Below, in pieces: positions 62,170-64,000 of a DNA stretch of 64,000 nucleotides; the stretch's first letter is position 1, and every line of letters begins with the position of its first letter. The notes under the pieces were generated by a model. It was not told where the DNA came from, did no database searches, and saw nothing but the letters and a program-made list of their open reading frames with translations. The stretch is from Symbiobacteriaceae bacterium (GTDB lineage: Bacteria; Bacillota; Sulfobacillia; Symbiobacteriales; Symbiobacteriaceae). A program made the position numbers and the translations under genes. Location: assembly GCA_029239785.1 (NCBI GenBank), contig JARBUG010000002.1, positions 1 to 64,000 on the forward strand, written 5' to 3'.

Positions 62170-62598
62170 TTAATCGTCGTCTTCATATTCGTCGGGTTCG
62201 GATTCGTACTCATCCTCTTCCGACTCTTCTTCCTCGGCCTGAAACTCCTCTTCTTCCTCGTCGCCGAGATCATCTTCCTCATCGTCGCGAAGAAGGGGAC
62301 GGGAACGAGTCGGCGCGGAAGGTGATTCCGGCCGAATTTTTACGATCTTGGAGCCTTTGTTCTGCCAATCCCTGAGTCCCCACTCGCCGTTGCCGTGATG
62401 AATAAACCGGGAGTCAAGGCTAATTTCGGTATGCATTTGGGCGATCAGGCGGCCAGGGTTCTCCTGGTTGATGCCCTTCACCTGCATGACTTCCGAAATG
62501 AGTTCCTTGAAATGTATAGTCTTCCCCCGGTTCTTGAGAATGCACAAGGCGATGTCGGTCACCGACATATCAGGTCGCATTTCGTGAGGGCACCCCAT
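62170..62598 (-). CDS. rpoE: RNA polymerase delta subunit
   Basis: This protein of about 142 residues has an N-terminal HARE-HTH domain (VTDIALCILKNRGKTIHFKELI; LIAQMHTEISLDSRFIHHGNGEWGLRDW) and a disordered, highly acidic C-terminal tail of D and E repeats. Delta speeds polymerase recycling and affects promoter choice in Firmicutes. The frame is open back to 62718; ATG 62598 matches the usual N-terminal length, but ATG 62580 and 62568 are also possible because no ribosome binding site settles the start. It is upstream of pyrG as in B. subtilis. Confidence 0.9.
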   Translation of the reverse strand: MGCPHEMRPDMSVTDIALCILKNRGKTIHFKELISEVMQVKGINQENPGRLIAQMHTEISLDSRFIHHGNGEWGLRDWQNKGSKIVKIRPESPSAPTRSRPLLRDDEEDDLGDEEEEEFQAEEEESEEDEYESEPDEYEDDD

Positions 62599-62845
62599 TT
62601 GTTCAATCACACTCCCATGACCAGTCGAGCGATTCCTTTTGCGGTCACGATCAAACGCAGGATTGTTCGACCCAAACCGGCTCTTTCCTGCCCTGCGTGC
62701 AGATTTCTTGACGCACACAGTATGACAGAATTTACCCGTTTAGACGTAAGTACTTTGCAAAGAGTTCGGTTCACCCGCGCAATTTTTTGTGATTCGTCGA
62801 CGGCTGGGTTAGGGTATGCGCCAGGGAATCGCGGCGTGCGCCCGT

Positions 62846-62875
62846 GAAAAGGGCACCGCCCCGTTAGCGATGCCC
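62846..62875 (-). terminator. Terminator of the kamDE operon
   Basis: GGGCACCGC and GCGATGCCC form a nine-base stem with one mismatch, followed on the - strand by CTTTTCACG. About 250 bases of sequence with no supported gene lie between it and the rpoE start. Confidence 0.7.
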
Positions 62876-62884
62876 TCTTGGGAC

Positions 62885-63631
62885 TTAGATCATGATGCCC
62901 TTGCGTCCCAGAAGTTCCTTGAGCAGGTAGCTGGCTACTTCCGACGGCACCGTGCCGGGACCAAAGCCAGCGTCGTAGCCGAGCTCGACGGCCAGTTCAT
63001 GGGTAATGCGGGGGCCGCCGGCGATCAGAATGATGCTGTCGCGCAGGCCCTCGGCCTCCAGGAGGTCGACCAGTTGGGTCAGGTTGCTCAGGTGGATATT
63101 CTTCTGGGTTACCACCTGGCTGACCAGAATGGCATCGGCATTCACTTCGATCGCCTTGGCGACCAGGGTTTCGTTCGGCACCTGGCTGCCCAGGTTGTGT
63201 ACGGTAAATTCGCTGTAGCGCTCCAAGCCGTAGTTGCCGTGGAAGCCCTTCATGTTAAGAATGGCGTCCAGACCCACGGTGTGAGCATCGGTGCCGGTGC
63301 AGGCGCCAACCACCGTGATCTTGCGGCCTAGCTTTTCGTGGGCGATGGTGTTGACCTGGTGCATATCCCACGAGGGCGCCTGGACCTCCGGCACGTGAAT
63401 ATCGCTGATATCCACAGCCTGCGTGCAGCGGCCATAGACCACGAAGAAGGTGTAACCGCCGCCCAGGTCCTTCTGGTGTACAATCTGGACATTTTCGAGG
63501 TTCATCGACTCACAAAGGCGCTTCGCCGCCTCCCGGGCGACGCCGCCGTTCTTGACCGGCAGGGTGAAGGAGAGCTGCATGGCGCCGTCGTTGGTGGTGT
63601 CGCCATAAGGCTTGACCCAGTTAGGCTCCAT
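62885..63631 (-). CDS. kamE: Lysine 5,6-aminomutase, beta subunit
   Basis: This 248-residue subunit binds adenosylcobalamin and pyridoxal phosphate and moves the terminal amino group of D-lysine or L-beta-lysine. The B12-binding DxHxxG motif is D115-A-H117-T-V-G120, and K128 in NMKGFHGNYGLERY matches the PLP lysine of known enzymes. ILIAGGPRITHELAVELGYDAGFGPGT forms the end of the B12 fold. Its ATG overlaps the kamD stop by one base (TAATG). Together with kce and kal it supports lysine fermentation. Confidence 0.95.
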   Translation of the reverse strand: MEPNWVKPYGDTTNDGAMQLSFTLPVKNGGVAREAAKRLCESMNLENVQIVHQKDLGGGYTFFVVYGRCTQAVDISDIHVPEVQAPSWDMHQVNTIAHEKLGRKITVVGACTGTDAHTVGLDAILNMKGFHGNYGLERYSEFTVHNLGSQVPNETLVAKAIEVNADAILVSQVVTQKNIHLSNLTQLVDLLEAEGLRDSIILIAGGPRITHELAVELGYDAGFGPGTVPSEVASYLLKELLGRKGIMI

Positions 63632-64000
63632 TAGTGCGCGCCCCCCTTCAGAATCAGGTCGAAGAACGGGTTGAAGTGCTGCGGTCCCTTGGCGACGACG
63701 CCATCCAGGCCCTTGCCCCCGGTGGGCTGGCGCCGGACCCGACCGAACGTGCCTTCGGCAATGGCTGTCATGAGGCCGACGTGCTCGATATGCTCAAGCA
63801 GGTCGACGCTCTGCTGAAGCACGTCGTTTGCCCGTTTTTCGATGAGACCGCCCTTTTTCAGGTCGAACTCCTCAAAGAAGTGGCGGGCGTAGCCGAAGAC
63901 GTAGCGGGCGTTTTCGATGGCCAGGGCCCGATCGTGCAGGAACGGGGTGTGAATCGCCTCGGTCATCACGCCGATGAGGTGGATGTGCTGGTTGGTGGCC
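63631..64000 (-). CDS. kamD: Lysine 5,6-aminomutase, alpha subunit, partial (5' end outside window)
   Basis: About 123 codons of the C-terminus are seen and the frame stays open to the window edge. The sequence HLIGVMTEAIHTPFLHDRAL, ENARYVFGYARHFFEEFD and GTFGRVRRQPTGGKGLDGV match the alpha subunit. Alpha carries most of the TIM barrel in which the radical rearrangement occurs. A GTG at 63969 is an internal codon, not a start. It is coupled to kamE. Confidence 0.92.
   Translation of the reverse strand, partial: ATNQHIHLIGVMTEAIHTPFLHDRALAIENARYVFGYARHFFEEFDLKKGGLIEKRANDVLQQSVDLLEHIEHVGLMTAIAEGTFGRVRRQPTGGKGLDGVVAKGPQHFNPFFDLILKGGAH

Overview
The window looks like part of the chromosome of a Gram-positive, spore-former-type Firmicute with fairly high GC. 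The clues are a Spo0F-like regulator, a YwlE-type arginine phosphatase gene, an RNA polymerase delta subunit, several S-layer-homology (SLH) proteins, and many GTG/TTG starts behind G-rich ribosome binding sites. The gene order of the core follows the Bacillus subtilis region around atp, upp, prfA, rpmE, glpX, spo0F and pyrG. The presence of lysine-fermentation genes (kal, kce, kamDE) would suit a Symbiobacterium-like or clostridial relative. The species cannot be named from this sequence alone.

Layout. 1-3.0 kb: the start of a ywmB-like gene leaving the window, then a MoxR-type ATPase/VWA pair on the + strand. 3.0-10.3 kb: a complete F-type ATP synthase operon on the - strand (atpZ-I-B-E-F-H-A-G-D-C) with a clear sigma-A promoter. 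10.4-20.4 kb: a long - strand housekeeping series (wecB, a tagO/wecA-like transferase, dCMP deaminase, upp, a TIGR01440 protein, rpiB, ywlE, sua5, prmC, prfA, a DUF1385 protein, rpmE). It is interrupted at 16.6-17.0 kb by a cyclic-di-GMP-I riboswitch pointing the opposite way. 20.4-25.7 kb: two + strand penicillin-acylase paralogues followed by a structured tandem repeat. 25.9-31.1 kb: - strand genes for an M23/LysM peptidase, glpX, fsa, a cysteine-rich protein, and a spo0F-kal-kce operon. 31.1-60.3 kb: an accessory, cell-surface-rich segment (subtilase, four SLH proteins including two very large ones, polysaccharide deacetylase, acyltransferases, CtpA protease, TPR lipoprotein, NYN protein, YwgA/HD pair, a membrane pseudokinase). 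60.3-64 kb: pyrG, rpoE and the 3' part of a lysine 5,6-aminomutase operon (kamD partial, kamE).

How the parts fit. The atp operon, wecB/tagO (activated GlcNAc and lipid-linked glycan initiation), upp/pyrG/dCMP deaminase (pyrimidines) and prfA/prmC/sua5/rpmE (translation) are ordinary core functions. The SLH proteins, deacetylase, secreted proteases and wecB/tagO together suggest an S-layer anchored on a secondary cell-wall polymer. kamDE, kce and kal are parts of lysine fermentation through 3-keto-5-aminohexanoate.

The most unusual signal is the riboswitch at 16.78-16.92 kb. Its aptamer, antiterminator and terminator all appear intact, but no recognisable gene lies downstream on its own strand. 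What follows is a C-tract/hairpin segment with a possible 40-codon ORF and then the antisense of prmC. Other notable items are an acylase paralogue with altered catalytic residues, a transmembrane pseudokinase, 72-bp tandem repeats whose only differences preserve a stem, and Spo0F translationally coupled to lysine-fermentation genes.
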